Origin: an uncultured bacterium
Lineage (GTDB): Bacteria > Actinomycetota > Coriobacteriia > Coriobacteriales > Coriobacteriaceae
DNA length: 9,738 bases
Assembly (NCBI GenBank): GCA_905216075.1
Contig: CAJMSO010000053.1
Span: 1-9,738 of the forward strand
Direction of reading: 5' to 3'
Below, piece after piece: positions 1 through 9,112 of the stretch. The notes beneath the pieces are model-generated. The model was not told where the DNA came from. It worked only from the letters and a program-made list of their open reading frames with translations, and ran no database searches. Numbering within the stretch: position 1 is the first letter of the stretch; every line of letters begins with the position of its first letter. The translations under genes and the position numbers were made by a program.

Positions 1-3500
<3,500 letters not shown>

Positions 3501-3526
3501 TTTCCTAGTACGTTAACCGTCCTTCC

Positions 3527-3563
3527 AAAGACCCGCTTCCCAACAGGGGAGCGGGTCTTTTTT
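3527..3563 (+). terminator. Rho-independent terminator of rpoC
   Basis: A stem of 15 base pairs with one G-U pair (left arm 3527-3541, right arm 3546-3560, core AGACCCGCT/AGCGGGTCT) closes a 4-base AACA loop and runs into six T residues (3558-3563). It lies 27 bases after the rpoC stop and separates rpoC from the sigma factor gene. Confidence 0.95.
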
Positions 3564-3572
3564 GTTGAAGAA

Positions 3573-3609
3573 AACCTACCAAAAAGGGACAGGTTTATTT
3601 TGGTAGGTT
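3573..3609. repeat. 12-bp perfect inverted repeat, possible REP-like or MITE remnant
   Basis: AACCTACCAAAA at 3573-3584 is the exact reverse complement of TTTTGGTAGGTT at 3598-3609; the 13-base centre is AGGGACAGGTTTA. There is no T-run after the right arm on the plus strand, so it is not an obvious plus-strand terminator. The GGGACAGGTTTA centre resembles, from memory, short dispersed palindromic repeats seen in some bacterial genomes next to IS200/REP-associated transposases. Only one copy is in the window, so repeat status is unproven; it could instead be an operator or mRNA hairpin. Confidence 0.55.
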
Positions 3610-3624
3610 ATTCCTGCTTGAATT

Positions 3625-3653
3625 TGAAACATTTCGTTCGGTCAAAGCGTATC
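3625..3653 (+). promoter_or_regulatory. Candidate ECF-type promoter for the sigma/anti-sigma operon
   Basis: TGAAAC (3625-3630) is separated by 17 bases from CGTATC (3648-3653). This matches the general ECF promoter layout, close to the sigma-W-like pattern TGAAAC-N16/17-CGTA. It sits about 50 bases upstream of the sigma factor ATG and downstream of the rpoC terminator, where an autoregulated ECF promoter would be expected. I found no convincing sigma70 -35/-10 pair in the same gap. Recognition by the adjacent sigma factor is inference. Confidence 0.5.
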
Positions 3654-3691
3654 TATGGTGAGGGCCTCAGCAAGAAACATCAGCATCACCG

Positions 3692-3699
3692 GGAGGTGA
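3692..3699 (+). promoter_or_regulatory. Ribosome binding site fixing the sigma factor start
   Basis: GGAGGTGA, a full-length anti-16S match, ends 2 bases before the ATG at 3702 (about 5 bases counted from the GGAGG core). It selects this ATG over the longer open frame, which continues upstream into the inverted repeat and would start at a TTG there without a ribosome site. Confidence 0.85.
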
Positions 3700-3701
3700 T
3701 T

Positions 3702-4220
3702 ATGGAAGAACAAGCATTTAGACAGGCGGTCGAAGATTACCGGGATGTCGTGTTTCGGATCGCATTGACGTACCTACGCGATCGTGCCGATGCCGACGAT
3801 GTTGCCCAAGATGTCTTTCTTAAGTTGCTCAAAAGCGATGGACACTTTGAAAGTTGGGAGCATCTTCGTCGCTGGCTTATTCGGGTCACGATCAATGAAT
3901 GCAAATCGCTCTTTCGAAAGCCATGGAGGCGCATAGAGGATATTGAGAACTTGGCCGATTCACTCTCGGCAGCGCAGGATGAGACCAAGGTGGTCCTGTC
4001 AGACGTTATGCGACTTCCGGAACGATTCCGTGTTCCCATCGTGCTCTATTACTATCTAGGCTTTTCGACCTCAGAGATTGCCGAGTTGTTGCATGTACCA
4101 GCCGCGACCGTTCGAACGCGTTTAGCTCGCGGTCGATCGAAGCTCAAATTCATCCTAGAGGAGGGCGACCGTGAAATCCAATCAAATCAAGCAGGCCTTC
4201 GAGTCCATCCAAGCCGATAG
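3702..4220 (+). CDS. ECF-type sigma-70 family RNA polymerase sigma factor
   Basis: A 172-residue alternative sigma factor predicted to redirect RNA polymerase to a small regulon. Region 2 spans about residues 5-72 (core-binding and -10 recognition, including DADDVAQDVFLKLL at 31-44). Region 4 spans about 105-152 (LPERFRVPIVLYYYLG followed by the helix-turn-helix STSEIAELLHVPAATVRTRL, which reads the -35 element). There is no region 1 or 3, and the length is typical of ECF factors. Its last 50 bases overlap the GTG start of the membrane protein gene downstream, which implies translational coupling with an anti-sigma partner. Codon use is visibly less biased to C/G-ending codons than in rpoC or the str genes, suggesting a horizontally acquired or low-expression module. 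The signal it responds to cannot be read from the sequence. Confidence 0.93.
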   Translation: MEEQAFRQAVEDYRDVVFRIALTYLRDRADADDVAQDVFLKLLKSDGHFESWEHLRRWLIRVTINECKSLFRKPWRRIEDIENLADSLSAAQDETKVVLSDVMRLPERFRVPIVLYYYLGFSTSEIAELLHVPAATVRTRLARGRSKLKFILEEGDREIQSNQAGLRVHPSR

Positions 4221-5247
4221 CAATCTTGCAGATCGCGTTCTTAATGCAGCTGAAGGCGAGCCGCTTCGCAAAAGGGGTCATGCTAAGCCCCTCTATGTTG
4301 CGGTTATCGGATGTCTTGCCGGAGTGTTGGCGACCGGAGGGGTCGCCTACGCCGTTGTCAATTCCAGCTATTTTGCCTCAGCCTGGGGAAACCACGGCAA
4401 CGGGGATTCCATTACCTGGACCAACGGCGGCTCATCGGGAACTAAATATACCTACACCAGAGAGTTTGGCGATGGCATCGCGCCCCAAAGCCTGGAGGGC
4501 ACAGTCCAGAAGGTTAATCTGTCCGTCGAGGGTAACGGCTATACGCTTGATATCCATGAGATGGCAATCGACCAAAACGGCTGCGGAGCCGTGACGTTTA
4601 CGTTGTCCAATCCAAATGGAGTTAACTACTACAAGCCAGCAGCAGAGATTGGCGAACTTGTTCTCTATGGTGAAGAAGAACAGGGCATCGGCACGCCCGA
4701 TATGAAGTTCGGCGAGGAATGGCCTGACACACGCAGCACAATTGATAAGGACACATCAAGCGATACTGTCATTAATGGCACGATGTACTTTGCCGCTATG
4801 GATCGCGAGCGAGATTTGCAACATGCGGTCACCTGGAATATCCACTGGACCGAGGGTGAAGGTGAGAGTGCGAGGCGGTTTGAGGCGTCGACACCCGAGT
4901 TCAATATTGGAGCGTACGTCGATACAAAGGAACTCCGCTCCGGTGACTCGCCTCTTGAGATTAGCCCGTTTTCCATCCAGACGCACATCGATGATTTGGG
5001 CTATGAAGCAGTTGAAAATAAGCTGACCGTCAGCTACAAGGATGGATCGGAGCAGATTATCGAAGATGACGACGCAGGGGTGTTCAACTTATATTTTTCT
5101 TATGCGCGCAATAGCGGAGAGAACATCTGGCTGCCAACGAAGTTGATCGATGTCGACCAAGTGGTCTCAGTAACGCTTGAGGGCACGAGGTACACGTCAA
5201 CAGGAGAGACCGAAACAGAAGTACCCTTTACCATCGTCTATTCGTAA
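4171..5247 (+). CDS. Single-pass membrane protein, probable anti-sigma factor (DUF4179-like)
   Basis: A 358-residue protein starting at GTG 4171, preceded by AGAGGAGGG at 4157-4165. Residues 1-38 form a short cytoplasmic N-terminus (IKQAFESIQADSNLADRVL, then a basic stretch RKRGHAK). One transmembrane helix covers about 41-63 and is followed by VNSSYFASAWGNHG. About 295 residues then lie outside the membrane and are predicted beta-rich. This layout, and the small N-terminal helix ahead of a membrane anchor, recalls DUF4179 proteins encoded beside ECF sigma factors in Firmicutes and Coriobacteriia; that match is from memory. No HxxxCxxC zinc anti-sigma motif is present. The 50-bp overlap with the sigma gene supports coupled synthesis of an inhibitor and its target. 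The large external domain probably senses an envelope signal, which is inference; no catalytic motif was recognised. Confidence 0.75.
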   Translation: MKSNQIKQAFESIQADSNLADRVLNAAEGEPLRKRGHAKPLYVAVIGCLAGVLATGGVAYAVVNSSYFASAWGNHGNGDSITWTNGGSSGTKYTYTREFGDGIAPQSLEGTVQKVNLSVEGNGYTLDIHEMAIDQNGCGAVTFTLSNPNGVNYYKPAAEIGELVLYGEEEQGIGTPDMKFGEEWPDTRSTIDKDTSSDTVINGTMYFAAMDRERDLQHAVTWNIHWTEGEGESARRFEASTPEFNIGAYVDTKELRSGDSPLEISPFSIQTHIDDLGYEAVENKLTVSYKDGSEQIIEDDDAGVFNLYFSYARNSGENIWLPTKLIDVDQVVSVTLEGTRYTSTGETETEVPFTIVYS

Positions 5248-5252
5248 GATTT

Positions 5253-5287
5253 GGGGCCGCTTCCTACTAGGGGAAGCGGCCTCTTTT
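5253..5287 (+). terminator. Rho-independent terminator of the sigma/anti-sigma operon
   Basis: GGCCGCTTCC (5255-5264) pairs perfectly with GGAAGCGGCC (5272-5281) across a 7-base loop, extendable by two outer pairs, and is followed by TCTTTT. It lies a few bases after the TAA at 5245-5247. Confidence 0.92.
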
Positions 5288-5370
5288 GCGGTAAATGGGC
5301 GCTTAAAGCGAGCAGTATTCGTCTGAATTTCGGAAGTATGCGGCAAAATCTTGATAGGCCGCCCGGCCCG

Positions 5371-5406
5371 GGAATCTGCTCCCGCGCACAGGAGGGGATT
5401 CCTTTT
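5371..5406 (+). terminator. Terminator-like hairpin upstream of the str promoter
   Basis: GGAATC (5371-5376) pairs with GATTCC (5397-5402), with an inner CTCC/GGAG helix (5379-5382 with 5391-5394) beyond a 2x2 internal loop, followed by TTTT. It could be a back-up terminator stopping read-through from the sigma operon, or an attenuator if a more distal promoter exists. Weaker than the other terminators in the window. Confidence 0.4.
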
Positions 5407-5461
5407 GTGTAGGCTTTGCGGAAATGTGCCTATTTTGGGATACGCCCGGCGGCGTGGTCTG

Positions 5462-5490
5462 TTGACGGCACAGCTAACGCCACGTATCCT
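5462..5490 (+). promoter_or_regulatory. Sigma70-type promoter for the rpsL-rpsG-fusA-rpsJ operon
   Basis: TTGACG (5462-5467) and TATCCT (5485-5490) are separated by exactly 17 bases: 5/6 and 4/6 matches to the consensus hexamers. Transcription would start near 5497, leaving a leader of about 85 bases. It is the best hexamer pair I found between the upstream terminator and rpsL. Confidence 0.65.
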
Positions 5491-5571
5491 ATCGAACTGC
5501 GTGTTTCGTAGGGGGATGCTGACCCCTCGATTCAAGCCGTTGCACTTTACAGAAAGCTGGAATCATTCGAG

Positions 5572-5577
5572 AAGGAG
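5572..5577 (+). promoter_or_regulatory. Ribosome binding site fixing the rpsL TTG start
   Basis: AAGGAG ends 6 bases before TTG 5584-5586. There is no ATG or GTG in a position that would give the conserved S12 N-terminus MPTINQLVR, so this site supports TTG as the true start codon. Confidence 0.85.
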
Positions 5578-5583
5578 TACGCT

Positions 5584-5961
5584 TTGCCTACTATTAACCA
5601 GCTGGTTCGCCAGGGCCGTCGTTCCGTGCCCAAGAAGTCCAAGAACGCTGCTCTGCAGCACAACTCCCAGAAGCGCGGCGTGTGCACCCGCGTCTTCACC
5701 ACGAGCCCCAAGAAGCCGAACTCGGCTCTTCGTAAGGTTGCCCGTGTTCGCCTCGTCAACGGCATCGAAGTTACCGCTTACATCCCGGGTGAGGGCCACA
5801 ACCTGCAGGAGCACTCCATCGTGCTCGTCCGCGGCGGTCGTGTCCGTGACCTCCCTGGTGTCCGTTATCACGTCATCCGTGGCGCCTACGACGCTGCTCC
5901 GGTCCAGAACCGTATGCAGGCCCGTTCCAAGTACGGTGCTAAGCGCCCCAAGGCTAAATAA
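5584..5961 (+). CDS. rpsL: 30S ribosomal protein S12
   Basis: A 125-residue S12, the decoding-centre protein of the small subunit and first gene of the str operon. The start is TTG, supported by AAGGAG at 5572 and by the family N-terminus MPTINQLVRQGR. Conserved landmarks are KRGVCTRVFTTSPKKPNSALRK (about 30-51), EGHNLQEHS, and GGRVRDLPGVRYH. Numbering coincides with E. coli S12: K43, a residue whose mutation gives streptomycin resistance, is wild type. Position 88 is Arg where E. coli and Mycobacterium tuberculosis have Lys. D89, the residue methylthiolated by RimO in E. coli, is present. Length and sequence are otherwise normal. rpsG follows after 73 bases. Confidence 0.98.
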   Translation: MPTINQLVRQGRRSVPKKSKNAALQHNSQKRGVCTRVFTTSPKKPNSALRKVARVRLVNGIEVTAYIPGEGHNLQEHSIVLVRGGRVRDLPGVRYHVIRGAYDAAPVQNRMQARSKYGAKRPKAK

Positions 5962-5986
5962 GCCAGATAACGTTTTGATACTTTCG

Positions 5987-6012
5987 CCGTGTGCCGCCTA
6001 AGCGCCGCACGG
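5987..6012 (+). promoter_or_regulatory. Intercistronic mRNA hairpin between rpsL and rpsG
   Basis: CCGTG (5987-5991) pairs with CACGG (6008-6012). Pairing continues inward through one G-U pair and a single C-C mismatch to a 3-bp top helix with a CTAA loop. No T-run follows, so it is not a terminator. In E. coli, S7 represses the str operon by binding the rpsL-rpsG junction; this hairpin is in the same place, just ahead of the rpsG ribosome site, but its role here is inference. Confidence 0.5.
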
Positions 6013-6034
6013 TAGACACTTAAGGAGATTTCAC

Positions 6035-6508
6035 ATGCCGCGTCGTGCAGCAGCTAATCGTCGTGAGGTTCAGCCTGACGCCGTTTACAACAACCGCCTG
6101 GTGACTCAGCTCATCAACAAGGTCCTTCTTGACGGCAAGAAGGCCACCGCTGAGCGCATCGTTTACACCGCTTTCGAGATCGTTGCCGAGAAGTCTGAGG
6201 GTGGCGACGCTCTCGCTACCTTCAAGAAGGCTATGGACAACGTCAAGCCCACGCTCGAGGTTAAGCCCAAGCGTGTCGGTGGCGCTACCTATCAGGTCCC
6301 GATGGAGGTCAACTCCCGTCGTTCCACCGCTCTGGGTATCCGCTGGATCGTCAACTTCTCCCGCGCTCGCAAGGAGAAGACCATGGCCGAGCGTCTCGCC
6401 AACGAGATCCTCGACGCTTCCAACGGCCTGGGCGCTTCCGTCAAGAAGCGTGAGGACGTCTTCAAGATGGCCGAGGCCAACCGCGCGTTCTCTCACTATC
6501 GTTGGTAA
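6035..6508 (+). CDS. rpsG: 30S ribosomal protein S7
   Basis: A 157-residue S7, the primary binder that organises the 16S rRNA 3' (head) domain and lies near the E site and mRNA exit. Start ATG 6035 follows TAAGGAGAT at 6021-6029. Family features are the N-terminal MPRRAAANRREVQPDAVYNN, the central KKAMDNVKPTLEVKPKRVGGATYQVP (about 65-90), VNSRRSTALGIRW, and the C-terminal KKREDVFKMAEANRAFSHYRW. The length matches the usual 156-residue bacterial form. It is second in the str operon, and fusA begins 19 bases after its stop. In E. coli, S7 is the translational repressor of this operon; a similar role here is possible but not shown. Confidence 0.98.
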   Translation: MPRRAAANRREVQPDAVYNNRLVTQLINKVLLDGKKATAERIVYTAFEIVAEKSEGGDALATFKKAMDNVKPTLEVKPKRVGGATYQVPMEVNSRRSTALGIRWIVNFSRARKEKTMAERLANEILDASNGLGASVKKREDVFKMAEANRAFSHYRW

Positions 6509-6527
6509 GTTAAGGTAAGGAACTAAC

Positions 6528-8627
6528 ATGGCTAAGCCTAAGTACAAGCTTTCCGATACCCGTAACATCGGCATCATGGCCCACATCGATGCTGGTAAGA
6601 CCACCACGACCGAGCGTATTCTTTACTACACCGGTAAGACCCACAAGATCGGTGAGGTCCATGAGGGCGCTGCCACCATGGACTGGATGGTTCAGGAGCA
6701 GGAGCGCGGCGTAACCATTACCTCCGCTGCTACCACGTGCTTCTGGAACAAGGACGGTAAGGACTACCGCATCCAGATCATCGACACCCCGGGCCACGTT
6801 GACTTCACCGCCGAGGTCGAGCGCTGCCTGCGCGTCCTCGATGGCGCTGTCGCCGTCTTCGACGCCGTTGCCGGCGTTCAGCCCCAGTCTGAGACCGTTT
6901 GGCGTCAGGCTTCCACCTTCAACGTCCCCCGTATCGCCTTCATCAACAAGTATGACCGCGTGGGCGCTGACTTCTTCAACGCTATCGAGACCATGAAGGA
7001 TCGTCTCGACGCCAACGCCGTGGCCGCTCAGGTCCCGATGGGCGCCGAGGACAACTTCTGGGGCGTCATCGACCTGGTCACCATGACTGCATGGGACTTC
7101 AAGGCCGACGAGAAGGGTATGACCTACCCCGAGCCGATGGACGAGATCCCGGCTGAGTTCGCTGACATCGCTGCCACCAAGCGCGAGGAGCTCCTCGACG
7201 CTGCTGCCAGCTTTGACGACGAGCTCATGGAGAAGATCCTCATGGAGGAGGACTTCACCGTCGAGGAGCTCAAGGCTGCTCTTCGTAAGGGCGTTCTGGC
7301 CAACGAGCTCAACCTCGTCTTCGTTGGCTCTGCCTACAAGAACAAGGGCGTTCAGGAGCTGCTCGACGCTGTCGTCGACTACCTGCCCAGCCCGCTCGAC
7401 GTTGAGGCCGTCACCGGTACCGATCCGGACACCGGCGAGGAGATCCAGCGTCATCCTTCCTTCGACGAGCCCTTCTCCGGCCTGGTCTTCAAGATCATGA
7501 CCGACCCGTTCGTCGGTAAGCTCACCTACGTCCGCGTTTACTCCGGCCGTGCCGAGTCCGGGTCCTACGTGGTCAACGCTTCCAACGGTCAGCGTGAGCG
7601 CCTCGGCCGCATCCTCGAGATGAACGCCGCCGAGCGTATCGACCGTGACGACGCTGCCGCCGGCGACATCGTCGCTTGCGTCGGCTTCAAGAACTCCACC
7701 ACCGGTGACACCCTGTGCGCCGAGGGCAAGGAGATCGTCCTCGAGAAGATCGAGTTCGCTAAGCCCGTTATCGACGTTGCCATCGAGCCCAAGACCAAGG
7801 CCGAGCAGGACAAGATGTCCCTGGCTCTGACCAAGCTCGCCGAGGAGGACCCGACCTTCCAGGTGTCCACCAACCACGAGACCGGCCAGACCATCATCGC
7901 CGGCATGGGCGAGCTGCACCTCGAGATCATCGTCGACCGCCTGCTCCGCGAGTTCAAGGTTGACGCTAACGTTGGTAAGCCCCAGGTTGCCTACCGCGAG
8001 ACTGCTGGTCACGACGTCGAGAAGGCTGAGGGCAAGTTCGTCCGTCAGTCCGGTGGTCGCGGTCAGTACGGTCACGCTGTCATCAAGCTCGAGAAGATGG
8101 AGGAGGGCTTCGGCTACGAGTTCGTCAACGCTATCGTCGGCGGCGTCGTGCCCAAGGAGTACATCCCGTCCATCGACAAGGGCATCCAGGAGGCCCTGAA
8201 CACCGGTGTTATCGCCGGCTTCCCGGTCCTCGACGTTAAGGTCACCCTGTTCGACGGTTCTTACCACGAGGTCGACTCCTCCGAGGCCGCCTTCAAGATC
8301 GCCGGTTCCATGGCTATCAAGGACGCCCTCAAGAAGTCCGATCCGCAGCTGCTCGAGCCGATCATGGCTGTCGAGGTCGAGACCCCCGAGCAGTACATGG
8401 GCGACGTTATGGGCAACCTCTCCGGTCGCCGCGGCAAGATCGAGGGCATGGAGGATCGCAAGAACACCAAGCTCATCCGTGCCAAGGTGCCGCTGGGCGA
8501 GATGTTCGGTTACGCTACCGACCTTCGCTCCCAGACCCAGGGCCGTGCATCCTACACGATGCAGTTCGACTCTTATGAGCCCGCGCCCAAGTCCATCGTG
8601 GACGAGGTCATGAGCAAGAACGCCTAA
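6528..8627 (+). CDS. fusA: Elongation factor G
   Basis: A 699-residue translational GTPase that drives ribosomal translocation and, with RRF, ribosome recycling. Start ATG 6528 follows AAGGAA at 6517-6522. G domain motifs: P-loop AHIDAGKTT (18-26), switch I RGVTITSAATT (60-70), DTPGHVDF (86-93), and NKYD (140-143), where the usual variable Met is Tyr. Domain II follows around 300-405, then domain III with EEDPTFQVSTNHETGQTIIAGMGELHLEII. Domain IV contains GGRGQYGHAVI, and domain V contains EPIMAVEVETPEQYMGDVMGNLSGRRG. Length is standard for bacterial EF-G. It is third in the str operon. In most bacteria tuf (EF-Tu) comes next, but here rpsJ follows after 60 bases. Codon use is strongly biased to C-ending codons, consistent with high expression. 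This looks like canonical EF-G rather than a FusB/Tet(O)-type paralog, given the operon context. Confidence 0.98.
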   Translation: MAKPKYKLSDTRNIGIMAHIDAGKTTTTERILYYTGKTHKIGEVHEGAATMDWMVQEQERGVTITSAATTCFWNKDGKDYRIQIIDTPGHVDFTAEVERCLRVLDGAVAVFDAVAGVQPQSETVWRQASTFNVPRIAFINKYDRVGADFFNAIETMKDRLDANAVAAQVPMGAEDNFWGVIDLVTMTAWDFKADEKGMTYPEPMDEIPAEFADIAATKREELLDAAASFDDELMEKILMEEDFTVEELKAALRKGVLANELNLVFVGSAYKNKGVQELLDAVVDYLPSPLDVEAVTGTDPDTGEEIQRHPSFDEPFSGLVFKIMTDPFVGKLTYVRVYSGRAESGSYVVNASNGQRERLGRILEMNAAERIDRDDAAAGDIVACVGFKNSTTGDTLCAEGKEIVLEKIEFAKPVIDVAIEPKTKAEQDKMSLALTKLAEEDPTFQVSTNHETGQTIIAGMGELHLEIIVDRLLREFKVDANVGKPQVAYRETAGHDVEKAEGKFVRQSGGRGQYGHAVIKLEKMEEGFGYEFVNAIVGGVVPKEYIPSIDKGIQEALNTGVIAGFPVLDVKVTLFDGSYHEVDSSEAAFKIAGSMAIKDALKKSDPQLLEPIMAVEVETPEQYMGDVMGNLSGRRGKIEGMEDRKNTKLIRAKVPLGEMFGYATDLRSQTQGRASYTMQFDSYEPAPKSIVDEVMSKNA

Positions 8628-8652
8628 GTTCGAGCTCCCTGTTACGTAATCC

Positions 8653-8669
8653 GCGAGAACATCTCTCGC
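8653..8669 (+). promoter_or_regulatory. Intercistronic hairpin between fusA and rpsJ
   Basis: GCGAGA (8653-8658) and TCTCGC (8664-8669) form a perfect 6-bp stem with a 5-base ACATC loop, 7 bases before the GGAGGT ribosome site of rpsJ. There is no T-run. It could influence mRNA stability or rpsJ translation; function is not established. Confidence 0.45.
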
Positions 8670-8687
8670 ACTCTTTGGAGGTTTAAG

Positions 8688-8996
8688 TTGGCTACCCAGA
8701 AGATCCGCATTCGCCTCAAGGGCTATGATCACGAGGTCGTCGATCAGTCCGCGAAGCTCATCGTCGAGACCGCTCAGAAGACCGGCGCTCGCGTTTCCGG
8801 TCCTGTCCCCCTGCCCACCGAGCGCAACCTGTACACGGTTATCCGCTCGCCGCACGTGAACAAGGACTCCCGTGAGCAGTTCGAGATGCGCACTCACAAG
8901 CGCCTCATCGACATCCTCGACCCCACCTCGGGCACCGTTGATTCGCTCATGCGTCTCGACCTCCCCGCTGGCGTCGACATTGACATCAAGCTCTAA
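8688..8996 (+). CDS. rpsJ: 30S ribosomal protein S10
   Basis: A 102-residue S10, a small-subunit head protein that is also the NusE partner of NusB in antitermination and of NusG in transcription-translation coupling. The start is TTG 8688, fixed by GGAGGT at 8677-8682 and by the family N-terminus MATQKIRIRLKGYDHEVVD. Other hallmarks are KTGARVSGPVPLPTERNLYTVIRSPHVNKDSREQFEMRTHKR (about 31-72), with the loop that enters the ribosome head, and the C-terminal DLPAGVDIDIKL. It follows fusA directly without tuf and is followed by a strong terminator rather than by rplC, so it is transcribed as the tail of the str operon and is detached from the rest of the S10 operon. A second rpsJ elsewhere cannot be excluded. 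Confidence 0.98.
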   Translation: MATQKIRIRLKGYDHEVVDQSAKLIVETAQKTGARVSGPVPLPTERNLYTVIRSPHVNKDSREQFEMRTHKRLIDILDPTSGTVDSLMRLDLPAGVDIDIKL

Positions 8997-9017
8997 GCGA
9001 TATCGCTCATAGCTTAC

Positions 9018-9053
9018 AGAGCCCCGCTGCCATTTTGGTAGCGGGGCTCTTTT
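9018..9053 (+). terminator. Rho-independent terminator ending the str-rpsJ operon
   Basis: A 14-bp stem (AGAGCCCCGCT/AGCGGGGCTCT plus GCC/GGT with one G-U pair; arms 9018-9031 and 9037-9050) closes an ATTTT loop and runs into TTTT then GTTTT. It lies 21 bases after the rpsJ stop. On the minus strand no T-run follows, so it is not an obvious terminator for the convergent birA. Confidence 0.95.
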
Positions 9054-9112
9054 GTTTTGAGTTTAGATTTTGGGATAGTGAATTCGTCTGCCGAGCCGAC
9101 GGCTGCGGCGTC

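Larger units (their letters stand above)
5248..5583. other. Intergenic region upstream of rpsL (336 bases)
   Basis: No gene is supported here. It holds the anti-sigma terminator (5253-5287), a second terminator-like hairpin (5371-5406), the likely str promoter (5462-5490) and a leader of roughly 85 bases before rpsL. The leader contains a small AGGGG/CCCCT hairpin at 5510-5527. Open frames crossing the region on either strand lack ribosome sites and recognisable protein character. GC-rich runs (about 5357-5372 and 5443-5455) suggest further RNA or DNA structure, but I could not assign it. Confidence 0.6.

Noticed and set aside
3600..3701. 34-codon upstream extension of the sigma factor starting at a TTG inside the inverted repeat
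   Set aside because: No ribosome site there, no sigma-family similarity in the added residues, and a perfect GGAGGTGA precedes the ATG at 3702.
5540..5568. TTGCAC followed by TCATTC as a second str promoter
   Set aside because: The -10 match is poor and it would leave almost no room before the rpsL ribosome site; the pair at 5462-5490 is far better.
5351..6001. 216-codon plus-strand frame crossing the rpsL leader and rpsL in another phase
   Set aside because: Overlaps rpsL out of frame, low-complexity Ser/Arg/Pro composition, no ribosome site.
6945..6956. EF-G NKYD in place of NKMD as a sign of a divergent paralog
   Set aside because: The third position of NKxD is variable in GTPases, all other motifs are canonical, and the gene is in the str operon.
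6510..8897. A 795-codon open frame on the minus strand, antisense to fusA and rpsJ
   Set aside because: It mirrors the strongly biased codons of fusA: the protein is a monotonous Leu/Val/Gly/Asp-rich sequence with no family resemblance, it spans two real genes, and it has no ribosome site. Shadow frame.
8996..9007. 12-bp palindrome AGCGATATCGCT overlapping the rpsJ stop
   Set aside because: A couple of perfect 12-bp palindromes are expected by chance in a window this size, and there is no loop or supporting context.
9091..9107. Short GC-rich dyad CCG-AGCCG-A-CGGCT-G-CGG as a birA terminator
   Set aside because: The loop would be a single base unless inner pairs open, and no T-run follows on the minus strand.
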